Source: Proteles cristata cristata (lineage: Eukaryota > Chordata > Mammalia > Carnivora > Hyaenidae). Taken from it: 64,000 bases of DNA. Under the pieces are notes generated by a model. The model worked only from the letters and a program-made list of their open reading frames with translations. It was not told the DNA's origin and did no database searches. Location: NCBI GenBank assembly GCA_017311185.1, contig JAESUZ010005543.1:186001-250000 (forward strand), in the 5' to 3' direction. The translations under genes were made by a program, and so were the position numbers. Shown piece after piece: positions 23,246-33,669 of this stretch. Within the stretch, counting starts at the first letter, position 1. The number at the start of each line of letters is the position of its first letter.

Positions 23246-26200
23246 ACACATATGTAAATATATGTGTGGGTATATTTATATATGTGTATAGGTGTGCCTA
23301 TAGATGTAGGTGACATGCATATACATTATATGCATATATAATGCATATACGGATGCATAGTATATATATCCATGTATACACATACATTAGCACTGTATAC
23401 TTAGCATATATACATGTTTAGTCATTATAGTATATCTCCTTGTAAATGTATTTAAACATCTTTCTAAAAGAAATGAAGACAAGTGGAGGATAGATTGGAA
23501 TATCAGACTGAACTGCAGACAGTGTTGTGCTGCTGCATACATTCTTATATTTCTTTTTGTTGATTTTAGAATGAGGCAGCACACATAATCAGTTAATAAA
23601 TATAATACACATAACTTAAAAAAATTAATAATAAATCTTTTAGGTGAATAGATATGGCATCAGATGTACATGATTCCTAAATTACTAATCAGGTGGTTTT
23701 ATATAAGGATCATGTATGAAACTTTCTTTGAAAATGTTATTAGTGTCATCGATTGCAAAGTTTTGTGTTGCTGTCAGAAATTCCATAATCTTTTAAGCTT
23801 TCTAGAATATAAAGGCTTGTATAAAGCAGTAAATTTCTTTACAATATTGATGTTCAAGTACAGATGTAATTCCCAAGGACTTTTACTGTATATAGTTGTT
23901 ATCTTTTAGTGACATGATACACGCTGCTTTATATCCAAATCTGTTGCAATGATGATGGGTAGGATAATGGTGTTCTCTTAGTGCTTCAGTGCAGAGCTAC
24001 TGGGGAAAGAAAGCTGGAAGTAAAAGCAGACTATATCCTTCATAAGTTGATGGTTGCTCTTATTAGTGATGAAAAGGAAATGAGAAAATACATTGGCTTG
24101 CCTTTTATTACGCACAGTGAGTAAAGCAGATGAAGGTTTGAAAGCTCATTGAGCTGCCGTAAAAAAATTTAAACATTGTTCATATTGGCGAGTAGCCAAG
24201 CACATGCTGTAAACTCCAGACAAGGGTCAGCACTGCAGAGGAATTGTCAGCTCTATTCATAGGCTAGTGTCTGTGCTAGCTTTGTCCAGTTACAAACCTG
24301 AGATTTACTCGGCACAGTTGTGGGATTCTATTTGTTTTACATGACTTGATGTACATCTAAATCGAATAAGATTCCTTAGCATAAGATGATGAGGTTGCTT
24401 GATTTTATATACTTGAACCTTGTAAAATCATTTATTTTACATAATACTATCTGTGTGTCTGGGATGTCTTGACCTAAGAGTATTTTTAAGAGACTTATGA
24501 AAGTATAAACAATATGACAATAAAATATTGATAACATATCTGATACTAAAATATGGATACTAATATTTTAGGTGAATAAAAAACTTTGTTATTGTTGTAG
24601 ATTGTAACCTTTGTAAAATTAGCCGCTGTGCTTTCTGCGCTTATATAAATCTTTTCTGAGCCTGGTTCAAAATCTGTGTATAATAAATACATATTTTTGT
24701 ATGAATATTCATAACTCCTTTGCTTCTAATATTTTTGCTTCTTTATCAAGCTATGTGCTATATCAATATATAAGAGGAAAAATGAAGCAATAGTAAAATG
24801 TGGGTAACTTTCTTGAATGAAGGCATGCATGACAGATATAGGAACACAGATACCTAGGTATTCGTTATACCCTTACCTTTTTTTTTTTTTTAAGAAAATG
24901 CATCACTCCTTCTTCCTACACAAACCATTTTCCATAAATAAGCTTTATAAAATAGAGACATATTCTAAATATTTGGGTGTTCATCCATACTGACTGACTA
25001 GACAATTAAAGTTTTGTAACTTTCAGGGCAGATGACTTGAAATAGTTAATTTAACAATAGAATGACAACACAAATTCTGCTAACACATTGTTTGCCTCAC
25101 ACCAGTTTACTGTTAAAATTTTTTGGCCTCCTTTTTATTATTTTTAGAAGAAAGGCTCCAGAGAGGAAGTGACAGGAAAGTAATTGCCTTAATTTCTGAA
25201 GAGGGAAGTGTGCTAGAAATAGCTATTAGTTTATATTAAGGATACAGCCACACTTATAAAATCCAGATAGTCTAAATACTATTTAAAATATTGAAAATAG
25301 ACAATGAAAATGAACTGTAATTTCTCATACACAATAAAAAGGCTTCTGTGATTTGTGAGATTATTTTCCCAGTTTAAAGGAAAATAAAAATAAATAAATA
25401 AATTGAAAAGGCAATGGATTCCTTTTTAAAAATACAAATAAAGGATGAAAAGGCATTTGAACATTGTTAAATTATCCACAGCTGAAATGATCCATCCTGT
25501 GGAATAGCTATCTTAAGATTTAAAGACTTGAAAGGTTGTAACTTAGTAATTACATTTTATTTGCTGTTATTCATTTGCTGCTCAGTTATGGGGACATGAT
25601 TATATGTTGCTGCTCAGATGATTGTAATGATAAGAAAAAATGCCTTTATAATCTAGTAGATTCTATGTCTGAGAAACTCAGGAAATATATTCTTTGAATC
25701 TGTGAGTACCGTTTATATTTCCTCTGAAGGTTTTGGTATAGTCAAACAGTTTTCTAAAACTACACTGGATTTGAAAGTAAATTAGATGGAAATTTTACAT
25801 GTTCTACCAACTGTAATATTTTATACATCTCAATCACTCACATATTTCTGTATTCCTTTTAGTTTAACATTATCATCTTCTTTAAACTGATGACAGATAA
25901 TAAAATTAGACCTTGATAGCCTAATATATTTACTACTATACGCTTTTCCCCAAATAATTATAAAGGAAATGCCTTGGCTCATTGTTAAGCAGGATCGCAA
26001 ACATGTCTTGTAGGTCTGTCACAAACTTGTGTAATGAAGTTCTTTAATCTTACAGCACTGAGGTCCCAGTCAGAATCTACTTTACTTTAGATACGTAGTT
26101 ATAACTTGCTGAGTAATTCAGTTTCAAAGCTGATAGGAGATGAAAATCTAAATGTTGAAAAATGGAAAAAGATCACAAATATAGTAAACATCACAACTGA

Positions 26201-26500
26201 CAGCCTGGGCAAAGGACAAGAGCCAGAAGGGCTATGATAACATACACAGGTTGTCAAGTTACGTCTGCCTGGGGCTGCAGAGGGCTACAGGGAGCCACAC
26301 GCCACACACAGCCTTCCAGCCTTCCAGGCTCAGCAAACCCTGAGTGGATCTGATCCCGCGACTGCAAAGTCTATAGAACAAGTAGAAATATTCATGATTG
26401 TGGCCTCGAAGTATCAATAAATGGTTAAATTATATTCTCTCCTCTCTGGTAATGAATTACTTAGTTACACATTTTACAATGTCTCTTTCACAGAAGATGA
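22790..26500. other. Intronic sequence with one microsatellite
   Basis: Holds a (TG)n tract at 23215-23243 with flanking TA/TG-rich sequence to about 23395. The remainder is AT-rich and shows no recognisable element. Positions 24130-24340 are less AT-rich and free of repeats. Confidence 0.5.
23215..23395. repeat. (TG)n microsatellite with TA/TG-rich extension
   Basis: About 14 TG units at 23215-23243, then a compound tract of ATATG, TATATA and TGCATATA motifs. Length polymorphism is likely. Confidence 0.95.
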
Positions 26501-26507
26501 TGATTAT

Positions 26508-26519
26508 GAGCATCAGTGC

Positions 26520-26572
<53 letters not shown>

Positions 26573-26636
26573 ATAGCTTATTGTCAAGTTGGTTTCCGTA
26601 TGACACCCAGTGCTCATCCCCATGGAGCATCAGTGC
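26508..26636 (-). mobile_element. Severely truncated L1 3' end with (TTTA)n tail and 12-bp TSD
   Basis: GAGCATCAGTGC occurs exactly at 26508-26519 and 26625-26636. Between the copies lie about twelve TTTA units (26521-26570, the reversed A-tail) and then only about 50 bases of L1 3' UTR, 'TTGTCAAGTTGGTTTCCGTA' and 'GACACCCAGTGCTCATCCC', the reverse of the felid L1 end seen at about 2070-2119. Confidence 0.93.
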
Positions 26637-26693
26637 TTTAATTGGTATAAACGGTATAAATCATAAAGTCAGGATTTTATTTTGGTTTTACAT

Positions 26694-26875
26694 CCTATTC
26701 ACTGTGTGACAGTGGGCAAAGGACTTAACTAATCTGGGTCCATTTCCTCACATATGCATTGGAGATAACAAGAGATAAAAGCATCTCCTCTGTAGTGTTG
26801 TTAGGAGGATAATATAAAGTATTCAACATAGACTGTGGCACTGAGTGAGTACTTAGTGTTAGTTTTCATAACAAG
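26694..26875 (+). mobile_element. MIR SINE fragment
   Basis: 'TGTGTGACAGTGGGCAAAGG', 'ACTTAACTAATCTGGGTCCA', 'TTTCCTCACATATGCATTGG' and 'GACTGTGGCACTGAGTGAGT' keep the MIR order (tgtgaccttgggcaagtcacttaacc ... tttcctcatctgtaaaatgg ... cagtgcctggca). Confidence 0.82.
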
Positions 26876-27527
26876 AATAAAACCTTAGTTACAAGGAAAA
26901 GTCAGCTATCCAGAAAGATTTTTGTTTATTTGTTTGTTTGTTATTCTCCAAGTTCCAGGAATCCAGAGAGCCACAGTTTGCTATATATTAAATAAAAGGC
27001 CAAAACAAACAAAATAAAATTTAACTAAACAGTACAGTTTGTCTTCTACAATATTTCTGTGCTCAAAATAGAGATTTCCAGTTCTTATATATTTAGAACT
27101 TAGACTAATCCATGATTGGATAGTTTTTCAGAATCAAATAACTGTACTTGGTTCTGTAATTGGTTTTGATGGTCTGTCTAACATGGGTCAGGGTTGTTTC
27201 TTTTAAAACAAGGCATGTTATACCATCTGAATTATTTATACATTCTGAATTACCTTCCTGTGACAGTGTTTTTTTCTTTATTGTGTAGAAAACCAGTTCT
27301 TATTCAGGGCCAAAGAATTAGCTACTTTGTAAATATTATAAACTTTGAAGCTCAGGCATGATTATTGAAACTTTAATCACACTTAAATCCCCCAGATGAT
27401 TTCCTTTGTGTCAGCTTGTAAGAGAGGGAGGTGTGGGAATAAATGTGGTCATGTGGTTATGTATAGGTAGTGTTAAAAAACAAAATTTACAAAAAAACCC
27501 CCAAAAAACAAAAAAACAAAATTTACC

Positions 27528-27896
27528 TGAGTAAAATTTAAAGATCAAATTGGCTTTATTCAGAGATTCATGAATTGGGCAGCATCTCGTCTGCAAATAG
27601 AGAGGTGCTCCAAAGAGCTGTACAAAATGGAAGGCTTTTATAGGCAGAAGGAGGGTGAGACAAGGGAAAACGTGTCTTGTTTCAAACAAGGTCACCTTCC
27701 TTTGGGAGACAGAAGGGGTCTGTGAGCAGATTACCTCCCTAGTGCTGACCAGAAAATTCTAGATTTACTGGTTTAAGATTACATTCATGGGAGTCATTTG
27801 AAATTTCATTAAGATTAGATAGTATGTCCTGGTGTGCTGACATGGGGTTTAGCATGAGTGACTGCATTTTGGGTCTGTTGTCTCTTTTTTTTAACA
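27528..27896 (+). mobile_element. MER34-like ERV LTR remnant
   Basis: Begins TGAGTAAAATTTAAAGATCA, continues 'GGCTTTATTCAGAGATTCAT', 'GGGCAGCATCTCGTCTGCAA' and 'GAGGTGCTCCAAAGAGCTGT', and ends in TTTTTTAACA. TG...CA ends and a length of about 370 bp suit a solitary LTR. From memory the sequence is closest to the MER34 group of class I endogenous retroviruses. No internal retroviral sequence follows. Confidence 0.5.
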
Positions 27897-29480
27897 GTAA
27901 GAAAGCAGAGGACAAATGATAAGGCAGAGAGAAGGAGAGGGAAAGAGGGACTACACACATATTACACACATTTAGCTACAAATGTTTAAGAAGAGAATTC
28001 CATGAATACCTGATACTCAGTACTCATAGCATTTTACATGTAAATCTTCAGTTAAATATAATTGGTATTTGTTACAAATAGTATGTGTATTCATATATGT
28101 AGTACTTCTAAATTATTATTATTACAAAGTGTTTTCAGTTCTACCATTTTTTTTTTAAGTAGACAGAAGTTCTCACATTGAGATCGTAGTTGTGGCTACT
28201 AAATGCTAAATCATTTTCTAAGTGAATTATTTCAGATTACCTTTGAGAAGTAAGTAACAGTTGCTCTCTTGGAAATTCTAGAAATTCACCTCAGATTTCG
28301 GAGGTAGTCTTGTTTAGGAAGATGGAAGCCCAAGGGATCACTTCCAGGTCTGATTTCCCATTTATCCGTCATAATTTATTTCCTGTGTGTTTCTTGAATA
28401 AATATTAAATTGAAGTAAGGAATTTATATATCACTGAAGATTGAATATTTAAGTCAGTATTCAGTTTGCTAAGGAAAACATCTTATAAGTCATGAAATAA
28501 ATTTAAATCCTGGAACTTGGAGCAAAATTCCTCAAGTGCCCTGTAACCTTCCAGGAACAACTTATAAGTCCTGTTTGTGTGTTCTCAGATACTAGAGGGA
28601 TGATTGATTCATAGATTTACCTGTGATTTCAGGAGGCTGAGTAGTACTCTTTTATTCATTTAAACTCTTCAGGGAAATTTATTGTAATAATTCAGAGTAA
28701 GGATATCCCAGAACATGATGACTATAATTTTGGGCAGTTTGTTTGTAATGTCCCATATCCAAGAATGACTAACTCCTATATTAGGTTGTTTAAACTGGAA
28801 AGGTCAAATGACTTAAGCTTCCAAAAATTTATTTAGCAAATTTCACATTTGCTTTCAGCACTGTGGTTCCTTTCACTAAAGTACATACATGTTAAGGCTG
28901 TAAATACAGTGAATTTACAAGGTTAATTATAGTGTATTGTGCATAACAGTCATTTTGTTGGTATTTCAATATTATGTTTGGCATGTGTGATAACATTGCA
29001 AAGTAAATTTGCTGTAACACCGACTTTAGTATCCTTAGTTAGAAATGGCTGCTTTGTTAGACACATGGTCCCCAGATAAAATGCCTGCTTAGATTTGCTT
29101 AGAAATAGTTTCTGCTGGAAACAAAATGCACCTATTGGTGCATTTCAGCTATTGGTGCATATTCATGGACAGGTTAAGTGTGATTGGCAATGTGTGGTTA
29201 AGTGGTACATAGAACTCTATGAAGAAAGCAAAATGTTGAAGATGAAAACATGAGATATAGTGTTCTTTGGAAAAAAATCATAGAAAGTGTAAATGGTAAG
29301 CCTGCCAATGTAGTTATAATAGATTGATTTCCTCGTGTTAATAAATGCAGCATATCCATGAACTCATTGTACTATAGTGCTCTAATCAGACAGTTCAACA
29401 TGTTTGGGAATAAATAGTGAAAACCATAATAACAATGCCATGTTCATTTAAATACAGATTTTGAGTATGTATGATTAGAC
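27897..29480. other. Intronic sequence, no recognised feature
   Basis: AT-rich sequence, with no transposon or exon recognised. Confidence 0.5.
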
Positions 29481-29482
29481 AT

Positions 29483-29538
29483 ACTATCATATAGTCTAAA
29501 TTTGGTTTTAGGAATTATATATATATATACACACAAAC

Positions 29539-29570
<32 letters not shown>

Positions 29571-29673
29571 TAAGTTGATTAACATAGATAGACTACTAAA
29601 TATATAGACTACTAAATTCAAGACATTCAAGATAGCTATACTATCATATAGCCTAAATTTGGCTTTAGGAATT

Positions 29674-29707
<34 letters not shown>

Positions 29708-29757
29708 GTTAAATAATTTATTATATATTAGTTGACTACTAAATTCAAGACATTAGG
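29483..29757. repeat. Small tandem duplication carrying two different microsatellites
   Basis: A 34-bp block at 29483-29516 recurs at 29640-29673 with two T/C differences, and a 21-bp block beginning GACTACTAAATTC at 29607-29627 recurs at 29734-29754. Between the paired blocks the first unit carries a (TA)n array (29516-29565) and the second a (CA)n array (29675-29704). Confidence 0.9.
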
Positions 29758-29885
29758 CAAAGTACTGTGTAGGATGCAACACCTGAATAATCTATAAATA
29801 CACACAAGGAAGGATGTAACCACTTATAGCAATTTCCAAACTGAGGAACGTGAGTATTCACAGAGAATAGCCAAGAAGCACATGT

Positions 29886-30148
29886 GCATTTTTGTTTTTA
29901 TTTTTTGTTTGTTTAGATTTTTTTGAATGTTTATTTACATTTGAAGGAGAGAGAGAGAGACAGAGTGTGAGCGGGGGATAGGCAGAGAGAGAGAGGGAGA
30001 CACAGAATCTGAAGCAGGCTCCAGGCTCTGAGCTGTCAGCACAGAGCCTGACGCAGGGCTCAAACTGACAAGCTGTGAGATCATGACCTGAGCTGAAGTC
30101 AGAGGCCTAACCGACTGAGCCACCCAGGCGCCCGGCATTTATGGTTTT
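29886..30148 (-). mobile_element. CanSINE
   Basis: T-rich tail, (GA)n, 'CAGGCTCCAGGCTCTGAGCT', 'GTCAGCACAGAGCCTGACGC' and 'CCGACTGAGCCACCCAGGCG'. Flanks 'GCATTTTTGTTTTTA' (29886) and 'GCATTTATGGTTTTTA' (30135-30150) look like a slightly decayed target-site duplication. Confidence 0.94.
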
Positions 30149-30734
30149 TAAGAAACTAGTTTTCACATACTCACCTTCATACGTACTGATGTTGACTTTT
30201 GTGAGAATTTGTGTTTAAGCCCAAATTCTCAAGGTAGTTCCCTTTCCCACTTACTTTTCACAATTGCTTTTCAGTTCTTTTCTAAAGGAAAATATTCCTC
30301 TCATGCTGATTCTGAAATCTTATTAAGGCACATTGTTCTTTGGATGTAAGTGTTAAATGGGAATTCAAGACTTGGTGTTGAGAATGTGAAAATGGGCGTG
30401 TATCAAATTCTATTTCAGATCAAGTGGCTTTCAGATCTTTGTTGTCACTCAAAATGGAGGAAGACCTAATTGTCAGTTGTTTATTTTTACATGATGGGGG
30501 TATCAAATCACTATGGTATTTAGATTCCATTGGGTGTATTTTAAAAAGTGGTATAACAGCTTTATTTTTAAATGTCCATATTTACAACATGCTGGAAATT
30601 ACATCATTCCCAATTATTTACGCTCATGAGGAAACATTACAATGCCAACTTAAAATATACGAGTCAGTATAGGTTTTAAAAGATCATTTTAGGGTACATG
30701 TGAGTAATTAAACTTAGAAATTCATAGATCTAGG

Positions 30735-30835
30735 CCAACCATTTTACATTTGTAATGAAGAGATGAAGATTCAGAGGAATTAAATCTATTACCAAGGTCA
30801 CTCATTCAGTTAGCAGCGGCAGACTAGAAGGGTCT
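30735..30835 (+). mobile_element. MIR SINE fragment
   Basis: 'CCATTTTACATTTGTAATGA', 'AGATTCAGAGGAATTAAATC' and 'ACCAAGGTCACTCATTCAGT' match the 3' half of MIR (ccattttacagatgagg ... aggttaagtaacttgcccaaggtcacacagc). Confidence 0.75.
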
Positions 30836-30894
30836 ATAGAGAAGAAAAAGGTTTCATAAAGGATATAACATTGAAGCTAAAAATTTGCTGAGTG

Positions 30895-31136
30895 AAAATA
30901 GCCTCTCTTTTTTTAATGTTTTTATTTATTTCTGAGAGAGACAGAGAGAGAGAGCAAGCAGGGGAGGGTCAGAGAGAGAGGGAGACACAGAATCTGAAGC
31001 AGGCTCCAGGCTCTGAGCTAGCCGTCAGCACAGATCCCGTCACAGGGCTTGAACCTATGGACCATGAGACCATGACCTGAGCCAAAGCTGGACACTTAAC
31101 CAGCTGAGTGACCCAGGAGCCCCAAAAATGGCCTCT
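30895..31136 (-). mobile_element. CanSINE with near-perfect 12-bp TSD
   Basis: AAAATAGCCTCT (30895-30906) and AAAATGGCCTCT (31125-31136) differ at one base and bracket a reversed SINE: T-rich tail, (GA)n, 'GGCTCCAGGCTCTGAGCTAG', 'GTGACCCAGGAGCCCC'. Confidence 0.95.
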
Positions 31137-31850
31137 TATGGCAGTGTAAGGTTTTGAAGATAGGAAGAGTTTTCACCTAGAATTGTCATTTCCATCCCTG
31201 AACAACAGGATATTTCAGTTTGCCTGAATTTTACAGTTTTGGTGGAATGTTATTGGTATAAACAGAGGCGAGTTATGTTAGGGTTGGATGGCTTAGGCCA
31301 AAGATTTTTAGCTTTCTTCAAGTTTTGTGTGTGGGGTTAGCTATTGAAGATGTTTTAGTAGAATGAAAGAGAATAGTATATTGAAGCTAGCAAAAAATTT
31401 AAGCATTGTCCTAGATGATTTTAATCATCTCAAGGGAGGTTATTTGATCAAGACAGTATTTTGGGTAAATCAATCAAGTACCTTTTCATCTAGTTTAATC
31501 TTTCCTCAGATATTACAGTATGATCCCACTGGTGGGTCCACTGCCCTAACATGCATACAACCCATCCCCATATACACACAACTGAATCTAAATTTTTTCT
31601 TACAGAGGCTTTATTTTCCAGGCTCTGGACTTTGTTTTAAAGCACAAGCATGGTGGCCCTCATCACTGGCTTTCTCCATGGCTAATTATCTATGTTTCTG
31701 TAAGCTTTGTATCATATTATGTTGATTCTAAATGAAATCAGTTATTAAACACTAAAAGAAATCTTATTTGATGCACATATCTCCCCATATTTATAACAAT
31801 TGAATTTACCTAAGAAAAGGAACATATGAGAATATATAATTATATGATTC
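31137..31850. other. Intronic sequence with a 120-codon open frame, not supported as a gene
   Basis: A frame open from 31363 to 31725 (+) has no recognisable domain, biased hydrophobic/aromatic content and no detectable splice or promoter context. I treat it as chance. No transposon was recognised. Confidence 0.4.
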
Positions 31851-31852
31851 GT

Positions 31853-32073
31853 GCAGGGTCTCCTGTGTGGCTCAGTCAGTAAAGCATCTGACTTCAGCTC
31901 AGGTCATGATCTCACAGTTCATGGGTTCGTGCACTGCATTGGGCTCTTTGCTGACAGCTCAGAGCCTGGAACCTGCTTTGGATTCTGTGTCTCCTTCTCT
32001 CTCTGGCTCTCACCCACTCACACTCTGTCTCTGTCTCTCTCAAAAATAAATAAACATTTTATAAAAAACAAAA
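31853..32073 (+). mobile_element. CanSINE, sense to EPHA3
   Basis: 'GTGTGGCTCAGTCAGTAAAG', 'CTTCAGCTCAGGTCATGATC' (B-box region), 'GCTGACAGCTCAGAGCCTGG', a TC-rich stretch and 'CAAAAATAAATAAACATT'. Full-length orientation from tRNA-like head to A-rich tail. Confidence 0.94.
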
Positions 32074-32079
32074 ACTGTG

Positions 32080-33490
32080 GTGCTAGTTGGAAAAATATTT
32101 TGGAATGTAACATCTGAGAATTAAAAGTAAACTTGAGGAAGAAAAGGATGTATCATGAGACAAAAGTTTTAAATATGGAACACATATTTGGCATGCTTGC
32201 ACTGATTTTAAAGGCAGTTTACCTGAAGGCAAATATACTTTTACTGAATGTAAAAATTATTGCAGAACTGGAACTTTCTGGATTGGGATTTTGGGACCAC
32301 ATCCTCTTGAACACATTAACCAGTAAGTGACCACTTCTTCCTGCTGCCTTAATTAGGACCTGCCCCCAAACATCTCCCTCTTTCTTTCTCTTTTAAATGA
32401 AGAGTTGTCTTCAGAACTCTGCTTTTACCTCTATGCTCACTTTCTTCTGATTCCTCCGAGGTCTAGCAAAGATTCACCCATCTCCATCCCACCACCCTCA
32501 TGGTACTTCATGCAAAGTTCTTTCAGACTCCACTGGAATTGCTAAATTATTTTTAAAGGGCCAGCCCTTTGGGGATAGAAACCCATGTATAATTGGACTT
32601 TACCTTTATACCAATGGTCAGCAGATAATGCCCATGTGAAAGCAGGTTATTATCAAAATCACCTAGGCTTTGGTAAGGTCTGCCTGGCCACAGACTTACT
32701 TGTTTTCATTTTTCCTTTAAATTAGATAGACCCTTTAGATCGACTGTAGTCAACACCAGAACCCCTCTGTGTGCCTTAGACACTCCTCCAAAGTCTTTAA
32801 CAGGTTCTTCATTTTGTTCTTTAACTTTTTTCCTAACCCCGGAACTCTCTAGGTAAATGCTCCCTCCTCTGTGCTCTAGTGATGTTTCTAACAAGTAACA
32901 TTGAAGCTATTTTTGGAAACATTTTTTTTGTGTGACCTTTGAGTCAGGGCAAGGTCTTATTTACCTTTGTATCTGAGCTCAGGAATCCTCCCAGCATGCC
33001 TTTCCAGGATTTATCTGGACAGGGAGTTCCCTTAGACCAACTTAGGAAGCTGCTTCTTAATGACTTGCACTAAGATGAATAGGTTAAATTTATTGAGAAA
33101 GTTGTCCCCTAAAGACTAACTATTTTAGTACCATTTTATTGGACAAAATATTTACCTGCCATTTCTTTCATTATGTGACATTAGTAAATTATTTATTGGT
33201 ACAAAATACTAACATCCCCTCTCAAAATGAACTCGTAATGTTAATATTTGGAGCATATCCTAATATTTTGAAATACTTCCTGTACTGTATGAATGCCTCT
33301 CAAGTATGTACCGAAATGAACACAACCTAGATTTTAGGTAAAACCACTGTGTTTTCTGTTAAACACCTAACTTAGAAAGAATGCAGTTGGTTTGACATTT
33401 ACTTTTTTTCTTCCTTTTCCTTTCCTCATTTCTAGCTACTAGTTGTTTCCTTGTTTGTGCTGTAGGGACTGTTGCTTATTTGTTTATATT
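32080..33490. other. Intronic sequence, no recognised element
   Basis: A more GC-balanced stretch at 32330-33060 includes pyrimidine-rich segments ('CTCCCTCTTTCTTTCTCTTT'). It may contain diverged repeats that I cannot place. No exon is supported. Confidence 0.4.
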
Positions 33491-33502
33491 TTTGGCAGTA
33501 CA

Positions 33503-33664
33503 GAATAGGGCTTCTTAAATGTTAATTTGCATATGGACTACCTGGAAATCTTGTTTAAAATGCAGCTTCTGAGTCTGTAGTTCCAGTGTGGGGTGCGATT
33601 CTGCATTTCTAACAAGGTTTCAGATGATATGGATGACGCTGGTCCATGGACCACAGTGTTGTGA
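33503..33664. mobile_element. MER5A-like hAT-Charlie element
   Basis: 'ATGGACTACCTGGAAATCTT', 'TCTGCATTTCTAACAAGGTT', 'GATGACGCTGGTCCATGGAC' and 'CCACAGTGTTGTGAG' match the MER5A/MER5B series (tcacctggagggcttgttaa ... tttgcatttctaacaagttc ... gatgctgctggtccggggaccac). Confidence 0.8.
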
Positions 33665-33669
33665 GACTT

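Noticed and set aside
29935..30138. Open frames beginning 'MAQSV' or 'AWVAQSV' (also 31867, 50385, 54699, 55563)
   Set aside because: These are translations of the CanSINE head region, present wherever the SINE lies. They are not genes.
31363..31725. 120-codon open frame, the longest away from the exon
   Set aside because: No recognisable family, no start context or splice signals that I can support, and it lies in intron sequence between two SINEs.
31856..31930. tRNA-like A- and B-box sequence
   Set aside because: The tRNA-Lys similarity belongs to the SINE promoter. There is no complete cloverleaf, so it is not a functional tRNA gene.
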